64,000 nt of DNA from Latrodectus hesperus (GCA_037975125.1 CM075860.1:20028822-20092821), one strand, 5' to 3'; counted from the stretch's first letter, positions 51,440 to 62,838 are shown. Notes: generated by a model from the letters alone, not told the origin. Made by a program: numbers and translations.

Positions 51440-53529
51440 AAATGATCGTGAAAATATTTTTTTCATATATCATGGTGCATTAATCACTTTTTGTTTAAGC
51501 CCTCGAAATGAAACGGGAGGAATGGAAAAACCTATGTGGATTAAAATATTTGAAAGTGTCTTTCAATTAAGTAAAATTGTTTTAAAGTGTGACTTCATTC
51601 ATTAAATAAATGCGATAGTATAAAAGAGGAATTCGCAATCTTCGATATATTTGGAAGTATCTTGTAATTAATTAATAGAAATTTAAACCACTTAGTTAAT
51701 TAACTATACTAATTTTTCCAATGTTGTAACCCGTGGTGATGATTCGCCTTAATGTGTACTATTTTTGTTTTAATTATATACAAAAAAATTCTGTAATATG
51801 GTTTTTAATTTTATAAGAGAAAGAGTCTTGGTGTTCACGAAACTTTCAAATTTTTTTTTTAGAAAAGTCATACGGCACAAGAACCAGAAACACCAATGAC
51901 ATACTGAATAGTTAATTCCGTTTCTATTCTTAATCAATATTGTCTTCCTTGGTACATTGAAAATTACATAATGATACTTTCAAAGAATTTTAACTCAAAC
52001 TTCAATAATACATGCTTTTAAAATAAATACAGTAGGAGATATCTTGTTTAGTCATAGGCACTGTCTGACAACAGAAGAAATTAAAACCAAAAACTAATTA
52101 ATCAACAATTCTATATGATAATATTGTACATATTAGTTTAATTTTAACCGTTACAGAGATTTAGAAAGAAATGCTGTTTTTCCATTTCGTGCATGCATGT
52201 CAGAAGTTGTAATAAAAAAGTTTGAAAATTTTCCACTTGATTTCTTTGGGACCCGTGGTGATTATACGATCAATATCTTTTAAAATTTCTCAAATAAGAA
52301 AATATTTTTCGAATCAAATTAAGCTTAATTTTAGTGATCAATTTTCAAATTCCCAGTTATATGCTTTGGTTGAAGTACACAAATTTATTAGACAGAGATA
52401 ACTCCAAATCAAGGTGCGAAATTTTGTAATTGAAAATACCTCTTTCTTAAGGCTTTTCTTCTTTCAAACTCAGAATAGCTAGAGAGGTATTGAAAATCAC
52501 TCCAAGAAAATTTTAACACTTTTATTTAATTTATTTATTTTACGCAGAAAATTTTAGACTGCTCACACTTTTTGGTTTTACCTGGAAGTAAAAACATTAC
52601 TTTTCTTAAATAATATAAGAGATAAATACAGTGAGTTTTTTTCAGTGAAAACGCAATAAAAATGAGTTAGTTATTCAGCAAGTTTGGTAGTGATTTCTCA
52701 AGATTAATTTCCTAGTTTCTGAGCGTATCTGTGTGATTTTTATATTTTTTAAAATATTACTTTAAAATCAAAACTCATATTGAAATGGAAAAAGAAAATA
52801 AAAACTTTTTTAATATATATCTAAATTGCTGAATGACATTGTTGAAAAATTTTTCGCCTGCATATACTTTTATAAAAACTTATTTAAATAAGTTATTCAA
52901 TACGAGTTACTTTTATGTATTTTCCTCAAGGATTAGTTAATGAGTTCTATTATAAAGGGATCAAATATCAATTATTTTGCAGTTATAAATACGAAAGAGA
53001 GAGAAATTATATTAAAATCACTTAAATATCTTTTTATTTATACATTTATACATTGAATTTTTATATTATTATCTTTTTAAAGTTATAGAATCTGCTGTAA
53101 AAACAAAATTACAGTAATCTCATAAAATTGCTTACGTACAAAGTTACATTTTAAAATCCATTCAAAAGCATTATTTCTCGAAGTTTTTCTATTAAAATCC
53201 TTATAACCATTCTCCTCATACAATATAACCAAAGTTCAATAGCTTTTTTCCATTCAAAAAAAATTTACAACTCAAATTTTAACTTCTGAAAGTCTTAGAT
53301 TCAAAAAAATATAAATTTTATTCCTTTGATGCAACAACAAACATTGCAGTCATTGTTATTACTTTCTTTTGAAAGAAAATATGCATAGCACGAGTTCATA
53401 TTGATTGCAGTTTTCTAAGATTCGAGTTGCAACAAATATGAATACATCGTTCAAAACAAGGGAAATATCTTCAAAGAGAAGTATATTTTACAGGAAACGT
53501 TATTCTTTAAACAAAAATATATTTTTGCA
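51440..53529. other. Long AT-rich non-coding region
   Basis: No gene, repeat array or RNA gene is visible. Many A/T runs; stop codons are frequent in all frames. ACCCGTGGTGAT occurs twice (about 51729 and 52250) without other shared context. Confidence 0.5.
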
Positions 53530-54335
53530 TTTCTCAAACAAATTTCCAACAAAATGCAAAAAAACTTACCATTAAAAACAATATTTCATCTCATTAATAT
53601 GTTTAACCAACTATTAAAATTAAATTACTTTCCTGCATGTTGGGAAATTGCTATTATAGCCCCTATATTCAAAGGCAATGGCAAGAATCCCATGGATCCT
53701 AAGGCTTATAGACCTATCAGCCTATTGCCGGTGTTATCTAAACTCTTTGAATACTGCATCAAAAGCAGGCTAAATAATTTCATAACATAATAAATAACGA
53801 TCAATTTGGTTTTAGAGAGAAACACTCAACTTGCCACCAGTTACTGAGGGTAGTAGAGTTGATAACTAAAAATATTAAAGAAAATAAAGCAACAGCTGCG
53901 CTATTCCTGGATATTGCCATGGCCTTTGACAAAGTCTGGTTTAATGGCCTAATCTATAAAATGATCCAACTTAAATTCCCCACTCCACTAATACTAATGA
54001 TAAATAACTACTTAAGAAATTAGACAGTTTAAAGACAAAATCCACAATAGTTATTCAGAACTTACTGAAATTAAATGCGGAGTCCCGCAGGGATCTATAC
54101 TTGGGCCCCTACTCTTTTTGATTTACCTATGTGATCTACCAAAGCATAACAACGTGGAAAGATATATTTTTGCCGACGATACAGCTATTATCTCTAGGGG
54201 TAATGATAATGAGGAAGCATCACTTCCAATTAAGAAATATATTCCAGTCCTAGAGCGTTGGTTCACATGTTGGAAAATTGCCATTAATGCCAGCAAATGT
54301 GTGGCCGTTTTATTTGGTATAAAAAGGAAACCTGC
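53530..54335 (+). pseudogene. Jockey-like reverse transcriptase fragment
   Basis: Several frames together give an RT of the Jockey type without RNase H: APIFKGNGKNPMDPKAYR (motif 1 region, 53554-53787), QFGFREKHSTCHQLLR, LFLDIAMAFDKVW (motif A), CGVPQGSILGPLLF (motif B, near 54080) and FADDTAI (motif C, 54118-54462 frame). A stop at 53788 and frameshifts near 54020 and 54100 separate them. No endonuclease or ends were seen, so this is an old truncated copy. It runs straight into the 27-bp minisatellite. Confidence 0.85.
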
Positions 54336-54337
54336 TA

Positions 54338-54636
54338 TGATGAATAATGGTGGTCTTGCAGCTCTAATGAATAATGGTGGTCTTGCAGCTCTAATAAATA
54401 ATGGTGGTCTTGCAGCTCTAATAAATAATGGTGGTCTAGCAGCTCAAATAATGGTGGTCTAGCAGCTCTAATAAATAATGGTGGTCTTGCAGCTCTAATG
54501 AATAATGTTGGTCTAGCAGTTATAATAAATAATGGTGGTCTTGCAGTTAAAAATGTGGTCTTGCAGCTCAGAAGGTGGTCTTGCAGCTCTAAGGAAAAAT
54601 GGTTGTTTGACAGCTCTAAATGTGGTCTTGACGCAC
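54338..54636. repeat. 27-bp minisatellite, about 12 units
   Basis: The unit is close to AATAATGGTGGTCTTGCAGC followed by TCTAATA. The first eight units are well preserved, and the later ones lose bases, leaving GTGGTCTTGCAGCTC cores. All six frames stay largely open, so both strands give long artefactual ORFs (GGLAAL-type or ARPPLF-type repeats); these are not genes. It begins at the exact end of recognisable RT similarity. Confidence 0.9.
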
Positions 54637-56835
54637 TTGGCATGTTCCATATCAGATTTGCTAATGAACAATTGGTGATGAGACTAAGACACAAACTGTG
54701 TTAAAAAATGAGAACTCTTTAAGTAGACAATTAGCTAAAGATGTTATAATTGCTGCAACTATTTTAATCTCTGATTATAAGATTATAATACAGAATGAAT
54801 AATGATAAATACAGTAAATGAGATAGATCCATAGTTAAAATAGAAGTGATAAATAATATAATAAACAATGACTTTGTTCAAAGTTACAATGAATGAATGA
54901 TAAATATGAAGAGATGATTATTTGTCGCATTGATTTAAGGCAAGATAATTCTTAATTCAGATAGAATTGCAGTTCAGCAAGAAGTGTTTCATTGACTTCT
55001 GATCAAAACTTTTAAAGTTTCTTAAGTGACATATTGTGAAATGAAGGATGGAACCATTTCTTTCTTACTTCAATGTAATAATTGCAAGTGAATATATGGC
55101 TATCTGAGTCTTGAATCTGGTTATATGTATATTATTATTATTATAAGGTCAAGAATTTTTTGCAGTATGTCCTGAAATTTCCATGATCAGTAAGAATCGG
55201 GTTTAGAAAGAAGTCAGCAAGCAATTTTTTCTTTAAAAATTTGGGAACAAAGGAGAAATGTTTTGTAGTTTAGGGACGTGACGTCATAGTGGTCATAGAT
55301 GAACTGCACCAATCTTCTAAGCTAGAGTCTGCAACCAGACATCTGAAAAAAGGATATCAAAGAACACTTTAGAGTAGATAAAGATTTACCATCTCTAGAA
55401 TAGATTATCATGCACGAGGTTGCTATGTGGATATTTCTGCAAGGTGTCAAGTAAGTGAGAATTTATTTTAAAGTTTTATTTTATAATTGTTTCAATATTA
55501 TATCAGAAGATGATAATCAAACATTTGAAAATTTTATTTGTGAATGGCACGACATATTTTTTGTCGAGATTGACATTAACGCATTTAAAAAGACAATCTT
55601 AAGTGTGACCATTTTTGATAATTCAGGTCCAAATATCCCATGATAGAATAACAAAAATTTAAAATAGCATTTGGAATAGCTCATCATTATAGTTTCTAGC
55701 ATATTTAAATATATTAAATTTTGTTTTGTAAAGGAACTACTAATAGAAATTTTTTAATAATGTGACTAAGGTTTATTCAAAAATTTAAATTATATTCTCA
55801 TTCATATTGAAAAATGAAATTTTGTATCTGGCGAGATACACATTTCACATAAAACTCTTTATTAAAACCAGTTGAAAAGTGAATTCTTTTTTACTAATGT
55901 AATGAGTCTAAAATACTGTTAGAATGTGATTCTATTTTAAAGGAATTTCAAAATTTTGTAGTTATTTCATTTCGTAAATTGTTATGATCAAATATTTGTT
56001 CCTATTAACGATACAATGAATCCTTTTAATTTTTAACTCTCAATTAGGTAAAATTGTAAGTTATGGAAGAAATTAACTTATGCTACTCTCATGATCAATT
56101 ATCTGTTGAATCTAAATTTTCCGTGTGACCATGTCCGAAATATAGGAGTTTTTAATTATATAATAATCATAAAAGACCTATTTAGTTTTGCTGCTAGCCA
56201 AGAGTATGAATTTATAGCAGTTAAAAACAGCAAAAGAAAATGCAGCTGATAACAAAGGGCAAGTAAAAAGCTCTTGAAATTGCAAAATTACTGGGATGTT
56301 TCAGAGAAGCAATATTTATTATTCAGTTTTAATAACGAATTAAAAGTAAGGGAGGAAAAGCTTTTGATGTGGAAAGTTAACATTTTCTAACAGCATATAT
56401 ATGTGAAATTGTCTAGTTATAAGAGTTTGAAAGTAGGAAGAAATAAATTTTAAATTTATTTTTTCCCTAATTATTACTGAATAAAAATCTTAAACATTAT
56501 TTAATAGTTGTATTTATTTTGTTTTCAATATGTATATTTATTTGAAAAGGAGTTGTTATTTACATCATGAAATAATAAATAAATTAATAGATAAGAATCT
56601 AATGAAGATGATAAAAAAACTCTAAAATTAACCATTTTATAAAATGTATAATTCAGTAATGTAAAGAATAAGGGTTATCTAAATAATGCATTTTCTGTTA
56701 TAGCTGTAATTTCATTGAAAGCTTTTGAAGTGATCATTAAATAGAATTCCAGCTTACATGAAAAATATTCTAATTAATTTCTAGAATTATTTATTTTCAA
56801 ATATAATTAAAATGTTCCGTATATATATCTATGTA
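54637..56835. other. AT-rich non-coding region
   Basis: No supported gene. Short ORFs such as 55455-55643 have no recognisable content. It ends at the TA target site of the DD41D transposon. Confidence 0.5.
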
Positions 56836-56837
56836 TA

Positions 56838-58304
56838 CAGGGTGATTCAAAACAACGTGGACAAACTTACATGGTAGATCAGTCATACAACAAGGATCAA
56901 AAATCGCATATGAACCGTGGGTCGCAAACGCCTGTAGAGCGCGCTAGAGTCACGAGAGGGCGTACTAAACAAACACGACTTGAGCAAACGGAGATTGTCT
57001 TCATTCGAACCGTGGATGCGTTGGGTGTATTATGGCTACTTACACACACCGCGAAAAGGCTGACATGCACTTAATTTACGGCATGGCCAAATGTAATGGA
57101 CGAGAAGCCTTGCGAATGTATGGTGCGAAATATCCTGGTAGACAGTTGCCTAGCCGCTCATTCTTTGCCACTCTGCATCGACGATTGTGTGAAACCGGCT
57201 CGTTCGACGTGCACAAGCTGGATACTGGTCGCCAACAAACAACTCGGACGGTTGATGCTGAAGAAAGGGTTGTCCAAGAACTGGAGCGTAATCCTTCAAC
57301 AAGTACACGAGTTGTATCCCGAGTGACCCATATCCCCCAATCTACCGTCTGGCGCATTGCACATGACGAAGGACTACATCCTTATCATTTACAACGCGTC
57401 CAGGTACTGGATGTGGGAGACTACAGCAAACGTATGGATTTTGCGCGGTGGTTTTTGCACGAAAATGATGCAGACCGAAACTTCGCAGCAAGTGTTCTCT
57501 TCACTGATGAGGCTGCCTTCTCATTAGAGGGTGTGATGAACTTTCACAACCTCCATACGTGGGCGGATGAAAACCCCCATGCCATACGTCCGCATGGCGC
57601 ACAACGAAAATGTTCCATTAACGTGTGGGGTGGCATTGTAGGAGACTGTTTACTCGGTCCGTACATTCTCCCAGAAAGACTTACCGGCTCCATTTATCTA
57701 ACATTCTTGCAAGAGGTTCTACCAGAAATGCTGAATGATGTTCCGATGCCTATTCGTCGACGCATTCGATTTCAACACGACGGAGCTCCTGCACATTTCA
57801 GCACAGCCGTCAGAGCACACCTGCAGGCTACTTTTCCTGGCGGCTGGATTGGTCGCGGTGGACCGATCGCATGGCCACCACGATCACCAGATCTGTCTCC
57901 CTTGGATTTTTTCTTATGGGGATTTTTAAAAGGCCTTGTCTATGAAACACCTGTTGCAACGCCGGAGGACTTGGTAGGAAGGATTGTTGAGGCAGCAGGA
58001 TGTGTTCGAGATACACCTGGTATTTTTGAGAAGGTGCGCTGTTCCATGCAACGTAGATGCCAGGCGTGTCTCGATGCATCTGGAAGAAACTTTGAGCATT
58101 TCCTGTAAGCTCGACATTAGTTGCATGTGAGTGAGTCATTAACAATAAAGATTTCGTTTCTTCTCTTTGTGTTATGTATTTTTTTAGATGCCCTGTAGCG
58201 GCTCCGGATCGCAGTTGCGACCCGCTGTTCATATGTGATTTTTGATCCTTGTTGTATGACTGATCTATCATGTAAGTTTGTCCACGTTGTTTTGCATCAC
58301 CCTG
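56838..58304 (+). mobile_element. Intact DD41D IS630-Tc1-mariner transposon
   Basis: 1467 bp, flanked by TA on both sides (56836-56837, 58305-58306). Terminal inverted repeats begin CAGGGTGATTCAAAACAACG on the left and CAGGGTGATGCAAAACAACG on the right strand, and extend about 85 bases with only a few mismatches (through GATCAAAAATC and CATATGAAC). It encodes one uninterrupted transposase. The Asp spacing places it in the DD41D group (often called Visitor). Confidence 0.93.
57032..58108 (+). CDS. DD41D mariner-superfamily transposase
   Basis: 358 aa. The N-terminal region (about 1-100) has a DUF4817-like helix-turn-helix (NGREALRMYGAKYPGR, PSRSFFATLHRRL) and a second one (TSTRVVSRVTHIPQSTVWRI) for repeat binding. 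The catalytic core shows FTDEAAF (first Asp), FQHDGAPAHF (second Asp) and WPPRSPDLSPLDFFLWG (third Asp). Counting between the second and third Asp gives exactly 41 residues. The enzyme would excise and reinsert the element at TA. The frame is complete and ends 196 bases before the right end; the ATG at 57032 lies 194 bases inside the left end. Confidence 0.93.
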   Translation: MATYTHREKADMHLIYGMAKCNGREALRMYGAKYPGRQLPSRSFFATLHRRLCETGSFDVHKLDTGRQQTTRTVDAEERVVQELERNPSTSTRVVSRVTHIPQSTVWRIAHDEGLHPYHLQRVQVLDVGDYSKRMDFARWFLHENDADRNFAASVLFTDEAAFSLEGVMNFHNLHTWADENPHAIRPHGAQRKCSINVWGGIVGDCLLGPYILPERLTGSIYLTFLQEVLPEMLNDVPMPIRRRIRFQHDGAPAHFSTAVRAHLQATFPGGWIGRGGPIAWPPRSPDLSPLDFFLWGFLKGLVYETPVATPEDLVGRIVEAAGCVRDTPGIFEKVRCSMQRRCQACLDASGRNFEHFL

Positions 58305-58306
58305 TA

Positions 58307-58800
58307 TATTATTTTAGAAGTATGTAGTAGAAAAAGGAGTGCCTCATACCATACTTTACTTAACTGCTTAAATTATTATGTTTATTATTTATACAATTTG
58401 ATTAAAAGTATTTAGGCACATTTATTACGTTACGAATATTTAAATATATTTTATTTTTATATATTCAGAAAATTGGATTAATCTCCCTTCTTACAACTAT
58501 TTTACTCCTCATCACCTCATCTCGCTAAGGATATTATCTGACTTGAACAAGAGGTTGGTTGGATATATAAATTAACCGTATGATCAGAATAGAAAAAATA
58601 AAATTTTTATTGTTAAATGAAAATCTTTGAGCGATTAGAAAAGCTTTTGTTGTGACACGAATAATTTTGAAACAAGATTCTTTTCACGGTCATTTTATAA
58701 TTGGAACAGTAAAAAAAAAAAATTTATATGACCGTTCACCGGAAGTTATGCAAGATCGCGTTAATTGTAATAGAAAAAATAATTTTATATTTTTTCCTGC
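58307..58800. other. AT-rich sequence without a gene
   Basis: No gene seen. A lone GGTTGGTTGG near 58553 lacks the hairpin and is not a retroelement end. Confidence 0.5.
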
Positions 58801-58807
58801 CAGACCC

Positions 58808-58843
58808 TATAAAAGGAAGCCAGCCGTCTCTTGTGAGATCATT
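58808..58843 (+). promoter_or_regulatory. TATA-initiator promoter
   Basis: TATAAAAG at 58808-58815, then TCATT at 58839-58843, with 33 bases from the first T to the initiator A. Both elements and their spacing match the RING gene promoter at 15836-15870. The leader to the ATG at 58870 is about 29 bases. Confidence 0.55.
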
Positions 58844-58869
58844 TTTAGCTTCGACTCTTGCCTTACGCT

Positions 58870-59178
58870 ATGGAGAACGTATTTGACTTCTTTGAACCAA
58901 TTTACTCTCCTGCATCTCCGTTGCCTTCAGAAGACGAACCTGAAAAGTCCAAAGACAAGGAACGGGAGAATTCACCAAAGGATCCGAGAACATCAAAGCC
59001 ATCGATTGTCAACCAGCGGGAACATCAAATGCCAGTGAATGAATGCCAGTCATCAAAAGATTCCAGAACTTTTAAGAAACCGGAGAACCAGTCTTTCAAA
59101 CCAAGAAGACACGAATCAAGGCATTCGACAATTGCTAAGAAACCATATTACAACGGCCGTTCGAGACGAAGAAGATAA
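58870..59178 (+). CDS. Small disordered, basic protein of unknown family
   Basis: 102 aa from the ATG at 58870, the first ATG after the TATA-initiator pair; an earlier in-frame ATG at 58858 is also possible. The first 20 residues are acidic and aromatic (MENVFDFFEPIYSPASPLPS). The rest is rich in Lys, Arg, Ser, Pro and Glu, ending GRSRRRR, as in a nucleic-acid-binding or nuclear protein. There is no predicted fold or Cys motif. Its promoter resembles that of the RING gene, suggesting a second virus-derived segment, but a host origin is not excluded. Confidence 0.5.
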   Translation: MENVFDFFEPIYSPASPLPSEDEPEKSKDKERENSPKDPRTSKPSIVNQREHQMPVNECQSSKDSRTFKKPENQSFKPRRHESRHSTIAKKPYYNGRSRRRR

Positions 59179-59190
59179 GTGACATATCAT

Positions 59191-59941
59191 TCTGGATGCA
59201 TGGCAGTGTTGGCAATCCACACAAAATCGTATACCTTAAAAAACGGAATATTTTCTTATAGTAAAAACTGGAACGATGATTGGGAGAAACAACTTTTAAG
59301 AGATATAGAAGACATGGATGTCCGAAGACAGTATGTCGTGAACAACGAGACAAAGTCAAAATTTAGAAGAATTTGAAAGACTATCGAGCCAGTTTTATTC
59401 ACAAATCAAACAAACACAGAAGAAGAAAAGAAACATTGAAGTTTTAACGTTCTGCCGGAACGATGACTGTCACAGATGGAACGCAGTTGCTGGCGGAATT
59501 CAAAAATTATTAAAGATTAATTTTCTTATCTTTAATAAACAAAAATTATTAAAGATAAGAAAATTATTAAAGATTAATTGTCGAACCAATCAGACGTTAA
59601 AAGAAAGAATTGTTTCTTTGTGTGCGAAAAAGAACCAGGCACAATATCATCTTGCGCATTCTGCCGCATCAGATTCAAGCAACACTACGAGATCTACGAG
59701 TTGGTACCCGTTCCATTCCGACTGAATTTTTGCAAGAGACTTACACGACACTTGCTTACAGTTTCAGAAGAATCAAACGTGAAAGTATTGTCCGCATTCG
59801 GAAAAAGATTTGCTGTTGGTTTCGGAATGACCAGTCACCAAGATGCCGGCTGAATGCTGGAACAAAGAACTGGAAAATTATTGACGTTTCAGAATGACTT
59901 GGATCTCGTAATTGTCAGAAAGAAAGAAAACATTTCGTTTG
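59191..59941 (+). pseudogene. Frame-broken remnant(s) downstream of the small basic gene
   Basis: Open pieces at 59179-59376 (KNWNDDWEKQLLRDIEDM), a following piece in another frame (EFERLSSQFYSQIKQ, FCRNDDCHRW), 59578-59853 (NCFFVCEKEPGTISSCAFC) and a final segment after a TGA at 59851 (LEQRTGKLLTFQNDLDLV). They read like consecutive parts of one or two coding sequences joined by frameshifts, with the inverted repeat at 59516-59568 between them. No family recognised. Confidence 0.35.
59516..59568. repeat. Inverted repeat with 23-base arms
   Basis: ATTAATTTTCTTATCTTTAA (start of 59516-59538) pairs with the arm at 59546-59568 (TTATTAAAGATAAGAAAATT) with one mismatch and a 7-base loop. The phrase TTATTAAAGAT occurs three times nearby, so the repeat may have arisen by local copying. 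Confidence 0.7.
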
Positions 59942-60414
59942 CTCTTTTAAGACAAAAAAGAGTTTAGAAAAAATGGAAGAATAGCCCGTGACTCTTCTTT
60001 TTTTACGACAATTTATTCACACAGATTGGAATACTAAAATTCTTGAATCTTTATTTCTTCTCACATCGACCACCATGTCATTCAAAAATGGCTTTGGTGG
60101 CTCAATAAAGTTGGCTAACAAGACTCAACAATAAACAGAACGTCTGTTGGACATGAACCAGTCGTTTTGAATCCAATCCTAAGATACCATAAAAGAAAGC
60201 TTGGTGTGTGGGAAGTTATCAAATACGCTTGTTGAACCAGTCGTATGGAAATATCAACAGTCTTTATTTTCGTCTCACATCAACAGCCAAGTCATGTAAA
60301 ATTTATCCACGCACTCACGAAAATTAATTTTTTAAATTTCTTTTCTTTGTCAGAAACATAACTTTAATCTAGGAACGAATGTGATATCGTGTGTTATAAA
60401 ATTAAACTACTGCT
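59942..60414. other. Non-coding stretch with a weak direct repeat
   Basis: No gene seen. TCTTTATTT(C/T)..TCTCACATC near 60048 recurs near 60258, and AACCAGTCGT near 60159 recurs near 60235. These suggest an old ~210-bp duplication. Confidence 0.4.
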
Positions 60415-61385
60415 TGGTTGTTTTTAATGGCGCAAGGTCCAAGTAAGGACATGTTGCGACAAACAAAAGGTCGCTTTTTCTATATCCTTTGCTCAAACCA
60501 TTAAAATGTTAATATTATATTAAAATATCAAAATAAAATATAAATATGGATATCATCTAAAATGTGTAAGATTTAAAATTGTAAAATTTTCTAAAATTAG
60601 ATAAAATTAATAAAACCAATTGCTTTTAAAAACGCAAAGAGATTGCGATGTGGTGGTTCACCTAGGCAATCTTGTAAGGTTAAAATATCACTATTAAAAA
60701 ATGTGAAACGATAGACTCTGGACATACAATTAAAATATGACGCACTGTGTATGGTTCATCACATGTCTCACATTAAGGATTTAATTTACTTAAGAATAAA
60801 TGCCTATGAGTGAAACGTGTGTGACCAATACGAAGGCGAGTCAGTTTAACATGAGGGCTTCGCAGTGTTAAAATTGATAATGGAAAGATGAAATAAAGTT
60901 TGTTGCAGATTTGCAAATTCCAGGATTCCTGCCAAAGTGATTTTATGAAATGTTGAATTCCATTTCTCACATCCATTGATGGAACTGAAGGTAGAATGTG
61001 AGTAGGTGCACACCTAGCTGCTACATCAGCCTTCTTATTGCCATCTATTCCCATGTGACCTGGTATCGAGCAAAACCGTATTTTCACTCCCTTGCTAGTC
61101 AGAATATCCATCAGTTTGAAAATCTTGGACAAAACAGGGTGACAGTTATAGTTACTATTCCTCAAAGCTTCCAATACACTATTACTGTCAGCGTAAACAC
61201 AGATGTTACATGCATTTCTTGTATTCACAAGCTGAAGTGCACGATATATAGCCGTAACCTCGGCAGTGAAGATGGAACAGGACTTGTGCAGGCTGTAACT
61301 AAAGGAGGTATTATCAAAATAAACTCCACAGCCAACATGTCCTACTGTTTTGGAACCATCTGTGAATACAAGAGCTGACAGCATT
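60415..61385 (-). mobile_element. Old 5'-truncated non-LTR fragment (K)
   Basis: The tail is reduced to TTGGTTG and the terminal hairpin is degraded (GTCCAAGTAAGGAC, TTGCGACA). It carries the RNase H region (open at 60773-61384: FTDGSKTVGHVGCGVYF, FTAEVTAI, YADSNSVLEAL, IPGHMGIDGNKKAD) and a stop before the CETC knuckle. It is more diverged than other copies. Confidence 0.88.
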
Positions 61386-61860
61386 CAATCTTCCATTGGT
61401 AAACAGCTAGCAACACTTTGTCTTGGATTCATTCATCAGATACCAGAACATATACAAGTCATCAGCTTCAAGAATCAAGGGGACAAAATGGTGTATAGAA
61501 AATCTCAGGACGTTTCACGAGACCATGCTACTGATGATGAGACTATGGAACGGAGGTCAAGATGAAGATAAGATGCAGCAGTAAACATCATTGACTGATA
61601 GACTGCACAGCCTTCATCGTCAACAGCAAAGCCTCCATTGTTGATGAGACAGAAAAAATATTTAAAAAAAAAGTTTTCTTATATTTCTATCTCCTTGTCA
61701 TTGCTGCCATCATCAAAATGTCGGCACCATATGAGCTGCAGTTCTAGAGCTTTCATCATCCAAATTATCCTAGTTCCTGCTGAAGAAAGGAAGCAGCCTC
61801 GAAGAGTTCCTTTCTTTGCCGTTCCACTGCAAGCCTGCCTTCTTCCTGGTTCTAGAGGGG
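61386..61860. other. Unassigned sequence upstream of a TATA box
   Basis: A plus-strand frame continues from the retroelement junction to 61565 without recognisable content. A GAAAGGAAGCAGCC-type GA-rich stretch precedes the TATA box. Confidence 0.4.
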
Positions 61861-61898
61861 TATATAAGCTGTTCGCCAGACCGCTTCAGATATTCACT
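61861..61898 (+). promoter_or_regulatory. TATA promoter of a small transcription unit
   Basis: TATATAAG at 61861-61868, with TCAGA at 61886 and TCACT at 61894 as possible initiators, 27 and 35 bases from the TATA start. It is followed by the broken coding region at 61989. Confidence 0.5.
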
Positions 61899-61988
61899 CA
61901 CGATAAGTCCTTCTCTACTCTGTCTGCTGCTCTGCTGTTATTCCTGTTGCCAGTCCAAATCTTCTTTCATTCCTTCCAAGTCCTTAGA

Positions 61989-62465
61989 ATGGATCGTGTA
62001 TGCATGATTTTAAATTTCCAGGGATTCGAGCTGAGTTAAGTATTTTTCCCAGGGAGATGGCATATGCTGCCGGTCCACTAGTGGGATTCCTCACGATAGA
62101 CTTCGGAGAAATGATCCGGCGACCATCGGGAGAAGAGGAGAGCAACATAAAATACTGCTGCCAAAGATTATATCGATTGCCGCTATATCCTAGGACAGGA
62201 GTGGGCCCTTCCCTACAAAGAGTTGGGCTATCAGGTCCTGTGGCTGTACAACTCTGTTAAAACCGACGAAAGAAATGTCGTGGGATACAAAGGTGGCATA
62301 CATGAAAACTTCTATCTGATGAATCTCCAAATCCTGTCAGTAAACATCGAACAGTTTGGCTGCCCTGGCATGGATAAGCTCCGCCAAACGTACGGCGGTA
62401 AAGAAGATGGGTCCTGCGGCTATCATGACGTAAAGTTTGATTTTCACAGAAGCCGGGTGGCCTGA
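61989..62465 (+). pseudogene. Frame-broken gene of unknown family
   Basis: From the ATG at 61989 the product begins MDRVCMILNFQGFEL, hits a stop at 62037-62039, continues in the next frame (FPREMAYAAGPLVGFLTI) and returns to the first frame by 62223 (ELGYQVLWLYNSVK, YKGGIHENFYLMNLQ, NIEQFGCPGMDKL, CGYHDVKFDFH). The pattern of an N-terminal xxxFQGFEL strand, a YKG segment and a GCP-x3-L followed by C-x2-H recalls a repetitive arthropod protein family of mobile or viral origin that I cannot name reliably. At least two indels. Length about 158 codons. Confidence 0.5.
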
Positions 62466-62467
62466 GG

Positions 62468-62602
62468 AATGGAGAAGGTGAAACTTTTAAGGAGTTATTG
62501 GACGGATGAAAGTGACAATCTTTTAAAACAGCGAAAAGAAGAGTTGGAACGGGAGCTCCAAATCATTGAGACAAAGATGAAGTATGTCTCATCTTGGTAG
62601 AC
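62468..62602 (+). CDS. Short coiled-coil ORF, same transcript
   Basis: 44 codons (MEKVKLLRSYWTDESDNL...) with a helical Glu/Lys/Arg-rich core (LKQRKEELERELQIIETK). It begins five bases after the preceding stop and ends at TAG two bases before a strong splice donor. It could be a genuine second cistron or the remains of a longer 3' part. Confidence 0.35.
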
Positions 62603-62604
62603 GG

Positions 62605-62686
62605 GTAAGTATGCCAAGTCCTTATAAGACTCTTTGCAACCAACTAACTTAGAATCTTTTGATACGAATGATGTTTTCTTTTTCAG
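62605..62686 (+). other. 82-bp spliceosomal intron
   Basis: Donor GG-GTAAGTATG at 62605 and acceptor TTTTCTTTTTCAG ending at 62686, with a possible branch A in CAACTAACTT (62641-62650). Both sites are near-consensus. It lies after the last stop codon, in the 3' UTR of the unit as it now reads. Confidence 0.55.
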
Positions 62687-62832
62687 CTGCTTCGCTTTGA
62701 CTCTGCGGTGAGAGGTTACACGTGGACATGGACAGTACGGTGTTGTCCAAGGTTTATGAACCTTGGGTAACTATGTAAAAAATCTATAGGTTATAATTTT
62801 AAAACTTTTAATTATTGTATAATTTTAGACTT

Positions 62833-62838
62833 AATAAA
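62833..62838 (+). terminator. Poly(A) signal
   Basis: AATAAA, followed after about 20 bases by a GT/T-rich stretch (TTTTTGTGTC). It fits the end of the unit starting at 61861. Confidence 0.5.

Noticed and set aside
54335..54704. Long ORFs on both strands with repeated GGLAAL or ARPPLF peptides
   Set aside because: They are by-products of the stop-free 27-bp minisatellite.
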